Assembly (NCBI RefSeq): GCF_004348115.1
Contig: NZ_QPFB01000001.1
Coordinates: forward strand, 1,279,978 to 1,343,977
DNA from: Stenotrophomonas sp. ATCM1_4
Lineage (GTDB): Bacteria > Pseudomonadota > Gammaproteobacteria > Xanthomonadales > Xanthomonadaceae
DNA length: 64,000 nt
Direction of reading: 5' to 3'
The notes under the pieces are model-generated. The model did not search any database and had not been told where the DNA came from. It was given only the letters and a program-made list of their open reading frames with translations. Of this stretch, positions 33,650-42,838 are shown piece after piece (position 1 is the stretch's first letter; every line of letters begins with the position of its first letter). A program made the translations under genes and the position numbers.

Positions 33650-34069
33650 TCAGGCTCCGGGTGCGGTGGGCAGGGTGCGCTGTTCCTGGGGAATGGCGTT
33701 CCATGCGCTCTCGATCTCGCCGATCAACGACAGCGACTCCTGCAGCGGTACCGCGTCGTTGTTGAGGTTGGCTTCGGTCAGGCGCTGCATGACGTAGTCG
33801 TAAAGGGCCGACAGGTTGCCGGCGATCTCGCCGCCGGCTTCGTGGTCCAGCGAACCATTCAGGTGCCCGATGATCGCACAGGCTTCACCGATCGCCTTGC
33901 CTTTCAATGCCTGGTCGCCGTTGGCCAGGCAGGCTTCGGCGCGACGGATGCGCTCGCCCGCGCCTTCAAGCAGCAGGGCGACAAGGCGGTGCGGGTCCGC
34001 GTCGACGACGCGGCTGGTGACGCCGACCTTGCGGTACTGCTCGGCATAGTGGCGGTTGGCACCGTACAT
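33650..34069 (-). CDS. fliS: Flagellin-specific chaperone FliS
   Basis: 139 residues. FliS binds the C-terminus of flagellin in the cytoplasm and prevents early polymerisation. Typical start MYGANRHYAEQYRKVGV, then DPHRLVALLLEGAGERIRRA and LNGSLDHEAGGEIAGNLSALYDYVMQRL split across two helices. The last ~12 residues are a loose tail. It follows fliD by 89 bp and is probably transcribed with it. Confidence 0.96.
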   Translation of the reverse strand: MYGANRHYAEQYRKVGVTSRVVDADPHRLVALLLEGAGERIRRAEACLANGDQALKGKAIGEACAIIGHLNGSLDHEAGGEIAGNLSALYDYVMQRLTEANLNNDAVPLQESLSLIGEIESAWNAIPQEQRTLPTAPGA

Positions 34070-34158
34070 GGGGTTCTCCTTGGGGCTTCGTCATGGCCGG
34101 GCCGGCGCTGGCGAAAAGTGGTCGTATTGGTGTGCGTGGGGAAGGGGCTGCCGGCCGG

Positions 34159-35523
34159 TCAGCTCTTCTTGTTGAGCGCGCTGATCTGCTGGCTGAGGTA
34201 ATCGCTGGTGCTCTGCATCTTCGCCACCACCGTGTCCATGGCGGTGAACTGGGCGGTATACCGCGCGGAGACCTTTTCCATCCGCGCATCCAGGTCGTCC
34301 AGGTCCTTCTCCAGCTTGCTGATCTGCTTGGTCAGCGAGTTGGTGCGCAGGGTCAGTGTGCCGTTGCTGCCCAGGTTGGTCTTGAGCATGGCGCTGAGGC
34401 TGGAGGTGAACGAGCCGTCGCTGCCCAGCAGCTTGCGGGCGGCGGAGGGGTCCTCGGCGACCTTGGCGTCGAACGTGGTGGTGCTGAAGGCCAGGGTGCC
34501 GTCCTTGTTGACGGTCACGCCCAGGGCCTTGAGGTCGAGCATGCTGCCGCTGGCTTCGCCGCGCAGCTGCTGCTGCAGGCCGCGTACCAGCGAGTCACCG
34601 GTCAGCGCGGAGGCCTTGTCGTTGGTGGCGTCGTAGGCGCTGCTGCTCTTGAGCAGGCCGACCGTGGTGTTGTAGGCGGCAACGAAGGCCTGGGTGTTGA
34701 TCTTCAGGCCGGAGTTGTCCGCAGCCACCGTCAGCGTGCGCTTGGTGCCTTCCTCGGCCTTGTTCAGGGTGAGGGTGACGCCAGGCAGCAGGTCGGTGAT
34801 GGTGTTGCTGCTGGACTCGCGCTCGAAGCCGTCCACCCGCACCAGTGCGTTGGCCGGTGCGATGTTCTCGGTCATGCCGCCGCTGGTGCCATCCCAGGTC
34901 AGCGCCGACAAGCCACCGTTGCCGCCGCTGGCGGTGACCGTCAGTGCGCCTTCGGTGCCGCCATTGACCGCATTCATCACCAGGTGCTGGCCGTCGTTGG
35001 CGGTGATGATGGTGGCGTTGACCCCCTTGCCGCCAGCGGCCTTGTTGATGGCGGCGGCGATCTGCGTCAGCGTGCTGCCCTCGGCGATGTCCACGTCCAG
35101 CGTCTCTTCGCCCCAGGCGAACGTCAGCTTTCCGTCGCCTACCTTGGCATCGGCGCCGAACGCGCCGGAGCTGAGCTTCTGGCTCTGCGCCAGCCGCACC
35201 ACTTCGACCTCGTAGGTGCCGGCGGTGGCGCTGGTCTTGCCGTTGGAGTCGGTCACCACCGTGGCGCTGAAGCTGGTGGCGGTATCGCTGATGCTGGTCT
35301 TGTAGGCGCCGTTGGTGGCGCTCTTGGCCATCGCTTCCAGCGCCGACTGCAGGCTGCTCAGCGAGTTCTTGATGTTGCCCAGCGCCGAGAGCTGGGTGGT
35401 CGCCTTCGTGCCCTGGTTGTTGATGCGGGTCTCGGCCGGCTTGCGTTCGGCAGCCACGAGCTGGGCGACGAGGGTCGGGATGTCCAGTCCGGAGCCGACG
35501 GCAGCGAGGGATGAGGAGGCCAT
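34159..35523 (-). CDS. fliD: Flagellar filament capping protein FliD
   Basis: 454 residues from ATG 35523. FliD caps the growing filament and helps flagellin fold. FliD_N (about 5-105): SGLDIPTLVAQLVAAERKP, then QLSALGNIKNSLSSLQSAL. FliD_C (about 215-440): VTLTLNKAEEG, AYNTTVGLLKSSSAYDA, and the C-terminal coiled coil SLTKQISKLEKDLDDLDARM. Two promoters lie upstream: sigma-28 at 35571-35598 and sigma-54 at 35630-35644. Confidence 0.96.
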   Translation of the reverse strand: MASSSLAAVGSGLDIPTLVAQLVAAERKPAETRINNQGTKATTQLSALGNIKNSLSSLQSALEAMAKSATNGAYKTSISDTATSFSATVVTDSNGKTSATAGTYEVEVVRLAQSQKLSSGAFGADAKVGDGKLTFAWGEETLDVDIAEGSTLTQIAAAINKAAGGKGVNATIITANDGQHLVMNAVNGGTEGALTVTASGGNGGLSALTWDGTSGGMTENIAPANALVRVDGFERESSSNTITDLLPGVTLTLNKAEEGTKRTLTVAADNSGLKINTQAFVAAYNTTVGLLKSSSAYDATNDKASALTGDSLVRGLQQQLRGEASGSMLDLKALGVTVNKDGTLAFSTTTFDAKVAEDPSAARKLLGSDGSFTSSLSAMLKTNLGSNGTLTLRTNSLTKQISKLEKDLDDLDARMEKVSARYTAQFTAMDTVVAKMQSTSDYLSQQISALNKKS

Positions 35524-35570
35524 GTAGTTTCCTTGGTCGTGGCGTGCGGACGCCCGTACAGGCATCCTCG

Positions 35571-35598
35571 ATATCGGCACGCCCGTGCCGTTTCTTTA
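35571..35598 (-). promoter_or_regulatory. Sigma-28 (FliA) promoter of fliD
   Basis: The minus strand reads TAAAGAAA, 12 bp, GCCGATAT. The elements match the TAAAGTTT / GCCGATAA consensus with a spacer one base longer than in fliC1. It ends 48 bp before the fliD ATG. Confidence 0.7.
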
Positions 35599-35629
35599 GG
35601 CGGGCGCGCGCAGGGCTCCCCGTGTGGAT

Positions 35630-35644
35630 GCAAGTGGCGTGCCG
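35630..35644 (-). promoter_or_regulatory. Sigma-54 promoter of fliD
   Basis: The minus strand reads CGGCACGCCACTTGC, a full GGCACG-N4-TTGC element, 107 bp before the fliD ATG and upstream of the sigma-28 element. fliDST would thus be made both as middle and late genes. Confidence 0.8.
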
Positions 35645-35681
35645 TTGCCGCAGGCCGGCCCCCGGCGCCGCCAACGCACAA

Positions 35682-35703
35682 ACCCCCGCCTTGCGGCGGG
35701 GGT
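35682..35703 (-). terminator. Terminator of fliC1
   Basis: Stem ACCCCCGCC / GGCGGGGGT with a 4-base loop, followed on the minus strand by TTGTGCG. It lies 51 bp after the flagellin stop. The T tract is short but the stem is strong. Confidence 0.7.
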
Positions 35704-35753
35704 CTGCGTTTGTTGCTGCCTCCAGGGCCGCCTTGCGGCGGCGCCGGCGGTGA

Positions 35754-36986
35754 TCAGCCCAGCAGGCTCAGCACGTTCTGGGTGGAGCTGTTGGCCTGGG
35801 AGAGCATCGCGGTGCCGGCCTGCTGCAGGATCTGCGTGCGGGTCAGCTCGGCGGTTTCCTTGGCGTAGTCGGTGTCGCGGATGCGGCTGCGCGAGGCCGA
35901 CAGGTTTTCCGAGGTGGTGGACAGGTTGGAGATGGTCGAGCTGAAGCGGTTCTGGATCGCACCCATGTCGGCGCGCGAGCTGTTGACCGCGGTCAGGGCC
36001 TTGTCGACCACTTCCAGCGCCTGCTGGGCACCGATGAAGGTGGAGATGTCCAGGGTACCGGCGACCTTCTGGCTGGACACGGCGGTGGCGTCCTGGGCGG
36101 TGAAGGCGGTGCCGCCGGAGGTCAGGCCGGTCGCCTGGCCGGTGGTGGCCGGGCTGATGGTGCCGAAGGTGAAGCCGGTGGTGAACTGGTTGCCCTTGAC
36201 CGCCTTCAGGCTGATCGCGCCGTTGCTGTCGACTTCGGCGTAGACGCCGCTCTGGTCCATCTTGTCGTTGATGGCGGCAGCCACCTTCTTGTTGATGGAG
36301 GTGGTGCTTTCACCGGCTTCGAACTTCACGTCCTCGATGGTGATGTCCTTGGCGCTGCTCGCGCCAACGGCCTGCACGCTGACCTTGATGCCGGAGATCT
36401 TGCCCGCGGCGGTGGCGGCGGCGCCGGAGGCAACCACGCTGACGGCGGTGGTGTCGGCGGCGAAGTTCATCTTGCCCAGGGTGTCGATGTTCGAGTCGAC
36501 GATGCTGTTGATGCCGATGGTCTGGCCGGAGTCGGCGCCGACCTGGAACAGCGCGCCGGAGAAGCTGCCGTCCAGCAGTTTGGTGCCGTTGAAGTTGGTC
36601 TGGTTGGCGACGCGGTCGATTTCCTTCAGCAGCTGGTTCACCTCCGAATTCAGCGCTTCGCGGTCGGTGGTCGAGTTGGTGGCATTGGACGACTGCACGG
36701 CCAGCTCGCGGATACGCTGCAGGTTGTTGCCGATCTCGACCATCGCGCCTTCGGCGGTCTGGGCCAGCGAGATGCCGTCGTTGGCGTTGCGGGTGGCAAC
36801 GTCCAGGCCGCGGATCTGGGTGGTGAAGCGCTCGGAGATCGCCAGGCCGGCGGCGTCGTCCTTGGCGCTGTTGATGCGCAGGCCCGAGGACAGGCGCTGA
36901 ATCGAGGTGGCCAGGCTGGTGCCGCTGGTGTTCAGGTTGCGCTGAGCATTGAGCGACATGATGTTGGTGTTGATGACTTGTGCCAT
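35754..36986 (-). CDS. fliC: Flagellin (copy 1)
   Basis: 410 residues from ATG 36986. Filament subunit secreted through the flagellar export system. Conserved N-terminal D0/D1 ([20 protein letters not shown] through about 170) and C-terminal D1/D0 (about 340-410, ending [10 protein letters not shown]) flank a variable surface domain (about 175-335) rich in Ser, Thr and Ala, the region where O-glycans would sit. It has its own sigma-28 promoter and terminator. The N- and C-terminal parts are nearly the same as in copy 2, the middle differs. Confidence 0.98.
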   Translation of the reverse strand: MAQVINTNIMSLNAQRNLNTSGTSLATSIQRLSSGLRINSAKDDAAGLAISERFTTQIRGLDVATRNANDGISLAQTAEGAMVEIGNNLQRIRELAVQSSNATNSTTDREALNSEVNQLLKEIDRVANQTNFNGTKLLDGSFSGALFQVGADSGQTIGINSIVDSNIDTLGKMNFAADTTAVSVVASGAAATAAGKISGIKVSVQAVGASSAKDITIEDVKFEAGESTTSINKKVAAAINDKMDQSGVYAEVDSNGAISLKAVKGNQFTTGFTFGTISPATTGQATGLTSGGTAFTAQDATAVSSQKVAGTLDISTFIGAQQALEVVDKALTAVNSSRADMGAIQNRFSSTISNLSTTSENLSASRSRIRDTDYAKETAELTRTQILQQAGTAMLSQANSSTQNVLSLLG

Positions 36987-37087
36987 GATTCGGATTCCTT
37001 TTTGGCGTTTGATCCGGCAGCTCAACCTGACCGGTACTGGATGCAGTGGGGGTGGCGTAGGGCGCCGCAGTACCGCTGCTGATATCA

Positions 37088-37114
37088 ATAACGGCACACA
37101 CCCCGGCAGCTTTA
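37088..37114 (-). promoter_or_regulatory. Sigma-28 (FliA) promoter of fliC1
   Basis: The minus strand reads TAAAGCTG, 11 bp, GCCGTTAT, the exact spacing of the FliA consensus. The predicted RNA start gives a leader of about 95 bases before the flagellin ATG. Confidence 0.9.
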
Positions 37115-37212
37115 GGCCCCGACGACAAGGTTTTTTTCCGCCGGGCAGGGCGCCGGAAAAAAGCAGCTGGCAGTGCTGGCAAGCGGGTGCTCCGGCATGG
37201 TCGCCCCCAACG

Positions 37213-37239
37213 AAAAGGCCCCGGCATGCCGGGGCCTTT
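37213..37239 (-). terminator. Terminator of fliC2
   Basis: Perfect palindromic stem AAAGGCCCCGG-CATG-CCGGGGCCTTT followed by T on the minus strand (CCTTTTCG). It lies 22 bp past the flagellin 2 stop and separates the two flagellin genes. Confidence 0.92.
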
Positions 37240-37261
37240 CCTGTTTGCCTCGCTGCAACGG

Positions 37262-38476
37262 TTACTGCTGCAGCAGGCTCAGCACGCTCTGCGGCTGCTG
37301 GTTGGCCTGTGCCAGCATGGCGGTACCGGCCTGCTGCAGGATCTGCGTGCGGGTCAGCTCGGCGGTTTCCTTGGCGTAGTCGGTGTCGCGGATGCGGCTG
37401 CGCGAGGCCGACAGGTTTTCCGAGGTGGTGGTGAGGTTGGCGATGGTGGAGGTGAAGCGGTTCTGGATCGCGCCCATCTCCGCACGCGAGTTGCTGACCG
37501 CGGTCAGGGCCTTGTCGACGATCTCCAATGCGCGCTGCGCGCCTGTGAAGTCGCGGATGTCCAGGTCCTCGGCATGCTGGGTGGACATGGTGGTCGGCAC
37601 CGTCAAGGCACCGCCGGTGTAGGTCAGGCCGGTGCCGCCGGTCAGCGTGCCGAGGTTGGCGGCGGTGATGGTCTGGCCGGCCTTGAGCGACTGGAAGGTG
37701 AGCTCGCCGGTGGTGCCGTCCACCGAGGCGTACAGGCCGGTCTGGTCCAGCTTGTCGTTAATGGCCTGGGTGAGCTTGCGGTTGATGTCGGCGGCGGTGT
37801 CACCCACGTCGACCTTGATGTCGTCGATCTTGATCTGGGTGGCGCTGCTGGCACCGGCGGCCTGGACGCTGATGGTGATCCCGGACACCTTGCCGACGGC
37901 GGTGCCGGAGGCGGCCGAGGGCACCGCACCGATGCCGGTCATGTCACCGGCGAAGCCGGCCGTGCCGATGGTGTCGGTGTTGACGTCGACGATGCTGTTG
38001 ATGCCGATGGTCTGGCCGGCGTCGGCGCCGACCTGGAACAGGGCCCCGGCGAAGCTGCCATCCAGCAGCTTGGTGCCGTTGAAGTTGGTCTGGTTGGCGA
38101 CGCGGTCGACCTCCGAGAGCAGCTGGCGCACTTCGGCGTTCAGCGCCTCGCGGTCGGTGTCGGAGTTGGTGGCGTTGGCCGACTGCACGGCCAGCTCGCG
38201 GATGCGTTGCAGGTTGTTGCCGATCTCCACCATCGCGCCTTCGGCGGTCTGGGCCAGCGAGATGCCGTCATTGGCATTGCGCACGGCCACGTCCAGGCCA
38301 CGGATCTGGGTGGTGAAGCGCTCGGAGATGGCCAGGCCGGCCGCATCGTCCTTTGCGCTGTTGATGCGCAGGCCCGAGGACAGGCGCTGGATGCTGGTCG
38401 CCAGGCTGGTGCCGCTGGTGTTCAGGTTGCGCTGGGCGTTCAGCGACATGATGTTGGTGTTGATGACTTGTGCCAT
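37262..38476 (-). CDS. fliC: Flagellin (copy 2)
   Basis: 404 residues from ATG 38476. A second filament subunit with D0/D1 almost identical to copy 1 (first ~60 residues the same) and a different central domain (about 175-330). The C-terminus ends [12 protein letters not shown], slightly longer in Gln than copy 1. It follows flgL with a 79-bp gap. No good sigma-28 element is visible upstream; a weak sigma-54-like element is at 38532-38546, so it may be expressed differently from copy 1. Confidence 0.97.
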   Translation of the reverse strand: MAQVINTNIMSLNAQRNLNTSGTSLATSIQRLSSGLRINSAKDDAAGLAISERFTTQIRGLDVAVRNANDGISLAQTAEGAMVEIGNNLQRIRELAVQSANATNSDTDREALNAEVRQLLSEVDRVANQTNFNGTKLLDGSFAGALFQVGADAGQTIGINSIVDVNTDTIGTAGFAGDMTGIGAVPSAASGTAVGKVSGITISVQAAGASSATQIKIDDIKVDVGDTAADINRKLTQAINDKLDQTGLYASVDGTTGELTFQSLKAGQTITAANLGTLTGGTGLTYTGGALTVPTTMSTQHAEDLDIRDFTGAQRALEIVDKALTAVSNSRAEMGAIQNRFTSTIANLTTTSENLSASRSRIRDTDYAKETAELTRTQILQQAGTAMLAQANQQPQSVLSLLQQ

Positions 38477-38531
38477 GGGACTTCTCCGTTGTGTTCTATG
38501 CCTGCATCAGGCGATGCGGTGATTCGGTTTG

Positions 38532-38546
38532 GCAGTGCGGCTGCCG
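38532..38546 (-). promoter_or_regulatory. Weak sigma-54-like element upstream of fliC2
   Basis: The minus strand reads CGGCAGCCGCACTGC. GG and GC are at the right spacing but four consensus positions differ. It lies 56 bp before the second flagellin ATG. Confidence 0.3.
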
Positions 38547-38555
38547 TCAGGTGGG

Positions 38556-39758
38556 TCAGCGGATCATGTTGAACAGCGACATCGACTGCATCTGGGTGAA
38601 GATGGTCTGGGCCGCCTGGAGCGCCGCACCCTCGAGCTTGTATTGCCCGATGGCCTCGGCGTAATCGACGTCGCGCAACTGCGACAGCGAGCTTTTCAGG
38701 GTGACGGTGTTGGCCTCGCGCAGCGAGGCGGCGTCGTCGATGGTCTTCAACTGCGCGCCGCCGGCGGCGCGTGCATCGATCATCGCCTCGGCCGCGCGCG
38801 AGACATCACGCAGGCTCGCTTGCAGCCCGTTCTGCTGCGCGGTACGGCCGGCTTCGGTGGACACGTCCATGTCCAGTGCCTGCACCAGCCGGTCGATGGT
38901 GGAGAACACGTCGCGGCTCTGGGCCTGCCCGGCGCTGAACTCGTCGCCCGCCGCAGGCTCGCCCTCGATGCGCATGCGCAGCCCCCCGAAGGTGATGTCG
39001 TCGCCGCTGGTGTACGTGCCGGTGCTGACCACGGTGTTGCTCGCGTCGACGATCTCGTAGCTGTCGGCGGCGGTGAAGCGAACGGTATAGCTGCTGCCGT
39101 CCCAACTGCCGGAACCGTCGCGGCTCAGGTCGGTGAGCACGCCCTTGCCGGTGTTGGTGGCCGCAGCGCTGCCGTCGACCGTCCCGTCGCCGGTGCGGAT
39201 GCGCAGGAAGATCTCGCTGCCGGGCTGCGCGTCGCTGACGAACGTGCCCGGCGCCACTTCGACCTTGCGCTGGATCTGGTCGCCGTTGTAGGTGACCACG
39301 CCATTGCTGAGCGTGAACGGGGCATCGCCATCGGAGGCCCCGCCGAACAGGTAGCGGCCATTGCCGTCGGTGGTGTTGGCCAGCGCCAGCATCTGTTGCT
39401 TGATCGACTTCAGCTCGCTGGAGACAGCCTTGCGGTCATCGCTGGACAGCGAGGCGTTGTTGGCCTGGATGGTCAGGTCGGAGATGCGCTGCAGCAGTTC
39501 GCCGGCCTGGGCAAGGGCGTTCTCCTGCAGCCCCAGCCGGTTCTGGACGGTGTTGGCGTTGGCGCCAAGCTTTTCCAGTTCGGCCAGCATGCGGTCCATG
39601 CCGACCGCGGTACCGGCGCCGACCGGGTCGTCCTTGGCAGTGACGATCTTGCTGCCGGTGGAGAGCTGCTGCTCCAGGTGCGACAGCTTGCTCTGCTTGG
39701 ACTGCATCAGCGCCACCGAGCGGTCGTAGATCATGCTGCTGGAGATGCGGGTATTCAT
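38556..39758 (-). CDS. flgL: Flagellar hook-filament junction protein FlgL (HAP3)
   Basis: 400 residues. FlgL is a flagellin-like protein that joins the hook to the filament. N-terminal RISSSMIYDRSVALMQSKQS and SHLEQQLSTGSKIVTAKDDP, and the C-terminal SLSQLRDVDYAEAIGQYKLE helix ending QTIFTQMQSMSLFNMIR, match the flagellin-fold ends. The start shares one base with the flgK stop. Confidence 0.96.
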   Translation of the reverse strand: MNTRISSSMIYDRSVALMQSKQSKLSHLEQQLSTGSKIVTAKDDPVGAGTAVGMDRMLAELEKLGANANTVQNRLGLQENALAQAGELLQRISDLTIQANNASLSSDDRKAVSSELKSIKQQMLALANTTDGNGRYLFGGASDGDAPFTLSNGVVTYNGDQIQRKVEVAPGTFVSDAQPGSEIFLRIRTGDGTVDGSAAATNTGKGVLTDLSRDGSGSWDGSSYTVRFTAADSYEIVDASNTVVSTGTYTSGDDITFGGLRMRIEGEPAAGDEFSAGQAQSRDVFSTIDRLVQALDMDVSTEAGRTAQQNGLQASLRDVSRAAEAMIDARAAGGAQLKTIDDAASLREANTVTLKSSLSQLRDVDYAEAIGQYKLEGAALQAAQTIFTQMQSMSLFNMIR

Positions 39759-41635
39759 CAGCCCACCGCCCTGAGGATTGTCTGGAACATGTTTTCTGCC
39801 GTGGAGATCAGCTGCGAAGCAGCCTGGTAAGCCTGTTGCAGGCGGAGCATGTCGGCCGCTTCCTCATCCAGGTTCACCCCGGACACCGAGTCGCGCGCGG
39901 CCTGCGCGTTGTCGTTGATGACCTGCTGGGCCTGCAGCGAATATTCGGCCGAACGTGCCGCCGCACCGACCTGGGTGGTCAGGCCACCGAGGGCACCGTT
40001 GAGGGTGACGGTGCCGCCGCTGAGCGCCTTGGCATCCTCCACGCCGGCCAGGCGCGAGGCGTTGCCGTTGTCACTGGAGCCGGGGGCGGTCTTGCCGATG
40101 GTGAAGGTGTCACCGGCGGCGGGCTTGCCGTCCAGCACCAGGCTCCAGCCGTTCGCGCTGATGGCCTGGCCTGGCGTGTAGGTGAAGGGACCGGCGCCGT
40201 CGATGGTGTACTGGTTGGCGTCGATGAACTCGATGCTGGCGGGGTTGAGCAGGGCCGGGTCGGAGGCGTCGAGCACATCCAGCTTGCCCAGCACGCCGGT
40301 GCCGGTGTTGGCCAGGTCCGCTCCGGCCTTGACCGGGTTGGCCGCGGCGATGCGCGAGGGATCGGTGATGGCCACCGATAAACCGGTGATCGCCGCGCCG
40401 GTGGGCTGCAGCAGGAAGCGATCATTCAATCCCGGGGTACCGCCCACCTCGAAGCGCACGCCATTGACCACGAACGGGTCGGCGGCGGTGCCGGTGCCGG
40501 TCATGGCGACGCTGGCACCGGTGTCGGCGCGGGTGGCCTCCCAACCGGTGCCGTTGTACTTGAGCAGGATGTTCTGGCCATCCAGGGCGGCCAGGTCGCC
40601 ATAACTGGCGGTCAGGGTGGCGCTGCCGGTATTGCCGCTGTGCGCGCTCACCTTGGGCGTGCCCAGGTTGAAGAAGTCCGTGCCCATGTCCCCGTACAGG
40701 TCCATGCCCTCGGCGTGGGCCTGGTTGAACGTGGTGGCCATGCCGACGGCGATCCTTCCCAGTTCATTCTGGGCAGGGGTGAGGACGCGGTCGCGGAACT
40801 CGAGCATGCCGCCGATCTGGCCACCGAGCGCATTGCCATCCAGCACGATGGTCATGCCCTGGGTCTTGATCGCCAGCTGCAGGCGCTCGGGCTGGTAGGG
40901 ATCGGCGGCGGTGGTGATCTGCGAGGCGGTCGAGCCGACCACCAGCGCCTGGCCGCCGGCCGAATAGACATTGGTGATGCCGCCATCCTGGATCACCGCC
41001 GTACCACCGGTGTAGCCGACCAGCTGGGTGATCAGCTGGTCGCGGCGGTCCAGCAGGTCCGGCGCGGCGGCATTGCCCTTGCTGCCGATCGCACCATTGA
41101 GCTGGGCGATCTCGGCGGCCAGCCGGTTGACCTCGGTGGTCGCGGCCAGCAGCCCGTTGTTCACCTCGCTGTTGAGGCTGTCCAGGCTGTTGTTGAGCTG
41201 CTTGAAGCGATCGACCAGGGTGGACGCGCTGTCGAGCATGTCGCGGCGTTCGGTGGTGGCCGCAGCGTTGGAGGACAGGCCGTTGACGGCATCGAAGAAC
41301 TTGGACCAGACCCCGGTGACGTTGGTTGCGGTATCGGAGAGCAGCGCATCGACGCGATCGGACAGCGTGGACAGCTTTTCCAGCCGCGCCAGTTCGCCGC
41401 TGCTGTCCAGCAGCCGCGAGATGGCGAGCTGGTCGGCGACGCGACGGATGTCCACGATGCGGGTACCGGTGCCTACATCGCCATAGCCGACGTTGACCGA
41501 GGGTGCCGTGGCGAAGTCCACGGTCTGCCGGCTGTATCCGTCGGTCTTGATGTTGGCGACGTTGTTGCTGACCGTTGCCAGGGCGCGCTGGAACGCGATC
41601 AGGGCACTGGTGCTGGTGGAAAGAACACTGGACAT
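39758..41635 (-). CDS. flgK: Flagellar hook-associated protein FlgK (HAP1)
   Basis: 625 residues. First hook-filament junction protein. N-terminal rod/hook motif FQRALATVSNNVANIKTDGY and SRQTVDFATAPS, then the long insert typical of FlgK and the C-terminal SGVNLDEEAADMLRLQQAYQ and AASQLISTAENMFQTILRAV. Starts 11 bp after the flgJ stop. Confidence 0.97.
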   Translation of the reverse strand: MSSVLSTSTSALIAFQRALATVSNNVANIKTDGYSRQTVDFATAPSVNVGYGDVGTGTRIVDIRRVADQLAISRLLDSSGELARLEKLSTLSDRVDALLSDTATNVTGVWSKFFDAVNGLSSNAAATTERRDMLDSASTLVDRFKQLNNSLDSLNSEVNNGLLAATTEVNRLAAEIAQLNGAIGSKGNAAAPDLLDRRDQLITQLVGYTGGTAVIQDGGITNVYSAGGQALVVGSTASQITTAADPYQPERLQLAIKTQGMTIVLDGNALGGQIGGMLEFRDRVLTPAQNELGRIAVGMATTFNQAHAEGMDLYGDMGTDFFNLGTPKVSAHSGNTGSATLTASYGDLAALDGQNILLKYNGTGWEATRADTGASVAMTGTGTAADPFVVNGVRFEVGGTPGLNDRFLLQPTGAAITGLSVAITDPSRIAAANPVKAGADLANTGTGVLGKLDVLDASDPALLNPASIEFIDANQYTIDGAGPFTYTPGQAISANGWSLVLDGKPAAGDTFTIGKTAPGSSDNGNASRLAGVEDAKALSGGTVTLNGALGGLTTQVGAAARSAEYSLQAQQVINDNAQAARDSVSGVNLDEEAADMLRLQQAYQAASQLISTAENMFQTILRAVG

Positions 41636-41646
41636 GGACGTCTATC

Positions 41647-42837
41647 TCAACGACGGGTGAGGCCGGTCAACCCGGCGGCGGAAGCGAGGGTCTGGCCGAA
41701 GCGGTTGCCGACTTCGGCAATCGCACCGACCGCGCGGTCGATGGTCGGGCCGGCGGCAATGGCGGCGATCTTGGCGGCGTAGGACGGGTCGGTCGCATAG
41801 CCGGCACGCTGCAAGCCCTGTGCGAAACCACGCACGTCGCCACCGGCCTTCAGCGCGGCCTGGTAGCGCGGGCTGTTCTTCAGCATCCGCACGTAGTCGT
41901 TGAAGCTGTCGGCCACCGAGCCATAGGCACGGAAGCTGGCGCGTTCGGAGCGGCGCTGGCCGTCCACGTACTCATGCGTACCGGCGCTGGCGCGCTCACC
42001 GCTCCAGCCGGTGGCCTTGATCCCGAACAGGTTGTGGCTGCTCTGGCCGTTCTCCCGCTTGATGTGGCGCTTGCCCCAGCCGGTCTCCAATGCCGCCTGT
42101 GCGACCAGGGCGCGCGGGTTCACGCCCAGCTCCTGCGCGGCACGCTGCGCGTGCGGCCAGATGCTGGCGACGAACCCTTCCGGCGTATGCGTGCCCAGGC
42201 TGCTGGCGGCCAGGTTGGCCTGCGTCGTGTCCACGGCGTCACCGCGTTCGGCGGCGGTCATCGCGCTCCAGCGGTCATCGGCCGTTGTCCATTCGGCCTG
42301 CGCCGGCATGCCGCTGCCGTCATACGGATGGGCGCTGCCCAACGCGGCGTGCAGCTCGCCGGTGTCACGCCCGGCGATCAGGTCCAACGCCTGCGATTGC
42401 GGGGCAAGATAGGCGGCGCGTTCGCTGGCGTCGAGCGCGGCGAACGGGTCTTCGCCGGGGCCGGGCTGCAAGGGCAGGGCAGGCGGGCGGATGTCTGGCG
42501 CGGCCAACTGGTAGGCGCGTGCCGCCGCGGCAGGCGTGATCGCCGGATCCACCGGCGCTGCGGTGGCCTGCTGTCCGCCGCCCAACTGCCTTGCGATCAT
42601 CGCCGACAGGCCCAGGCCGCGCCCCCGCGTCATCGCCTCGGCGATGCGCTGGTCGTACATCTCGCGGAACATCTGGTTCTCGCCGGGGAACAGCGAGTCG
42701 CCGAAGCTGGCCTCGCGCATGCTCTTGATCAACATCTGCGCGAACTGGCCTTCCAGCTGGCGCGCGACCTTGTCGATCTTGGCCGGATCGTTGGCCGTGG
42801 CCGGGTTCAGCTCGAACGGCGCAGGAGCGATACGCAT
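41647..42837 (-). CDS. flgJ: Peptidoglycan hydrolase and rod-capping protein FlgJ
   Basis: 396 residues. Two-domain FlgJ: N-terminal rod-binding domain (about 15-105: KVARQLEGQFAQMLIKSMRE, FREMYDQRIAEAMTRG) and a C-terminal GH73 muramidase (about 235-390: VNPRALVAQAALETGWG with the catalytic Glu, NLFGIKATGWSG, FNDYVRMLKNSPRYQ). It opens the cell wall for the rod. The linker between domains is longer than usual and Ala/Pro-rich. One base separates it from flgI. Confidence 0.96.
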   Translation of the reverse strand: MRIAPAPFELNPATANDPAKIDKVARQLEGQFAQMLIKSMREASFGDSLFPGENQMFREMYDQRIAEAMTRGRGLGLSAMIARQLGGGQQATAAPVDPAITPAAAARAYQLAAPDIRPPALPLQPGPGEDPFAALDASERAAYLAPQSQALDLIAGRDTGELHAALGSAHPYDGSGMPAQAEWTTADDRWSAMTAAERGDAVDTTQANLAASSLGTHTPEGFVASIWPHAQRAAQELGVNPRALVAQAALETGWGKRHIKRENGQSSHNLFGIKATGWSGERASAGTHEYVDGQRRSERASFRAYGSVADSFNDYVRMLKNSPRYQAALKAGGDVRGFAQGLQRAGYATDPSYAAKIAAIAAGPTIDRAVGAIAEVGNRFGQTLASAAGLTGLTRR

Positions 42838-42838
42838 G

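Noticed and set aside
37180-37200. Possible sigma-54 element before fliC1 (GGAGCACCCGCTTGC on the minus strand)
   Set aside because: The -24 GG is out of register with TTGC; the sigma-28 element at 37088-37114 is a far better promoter.
37187-38572. 461-codon plus-strand frame opposite flagellin 2
   Set aside because: Antisense shadow of the flagellin gene; Val/Gly/Asp-rich with no domain.
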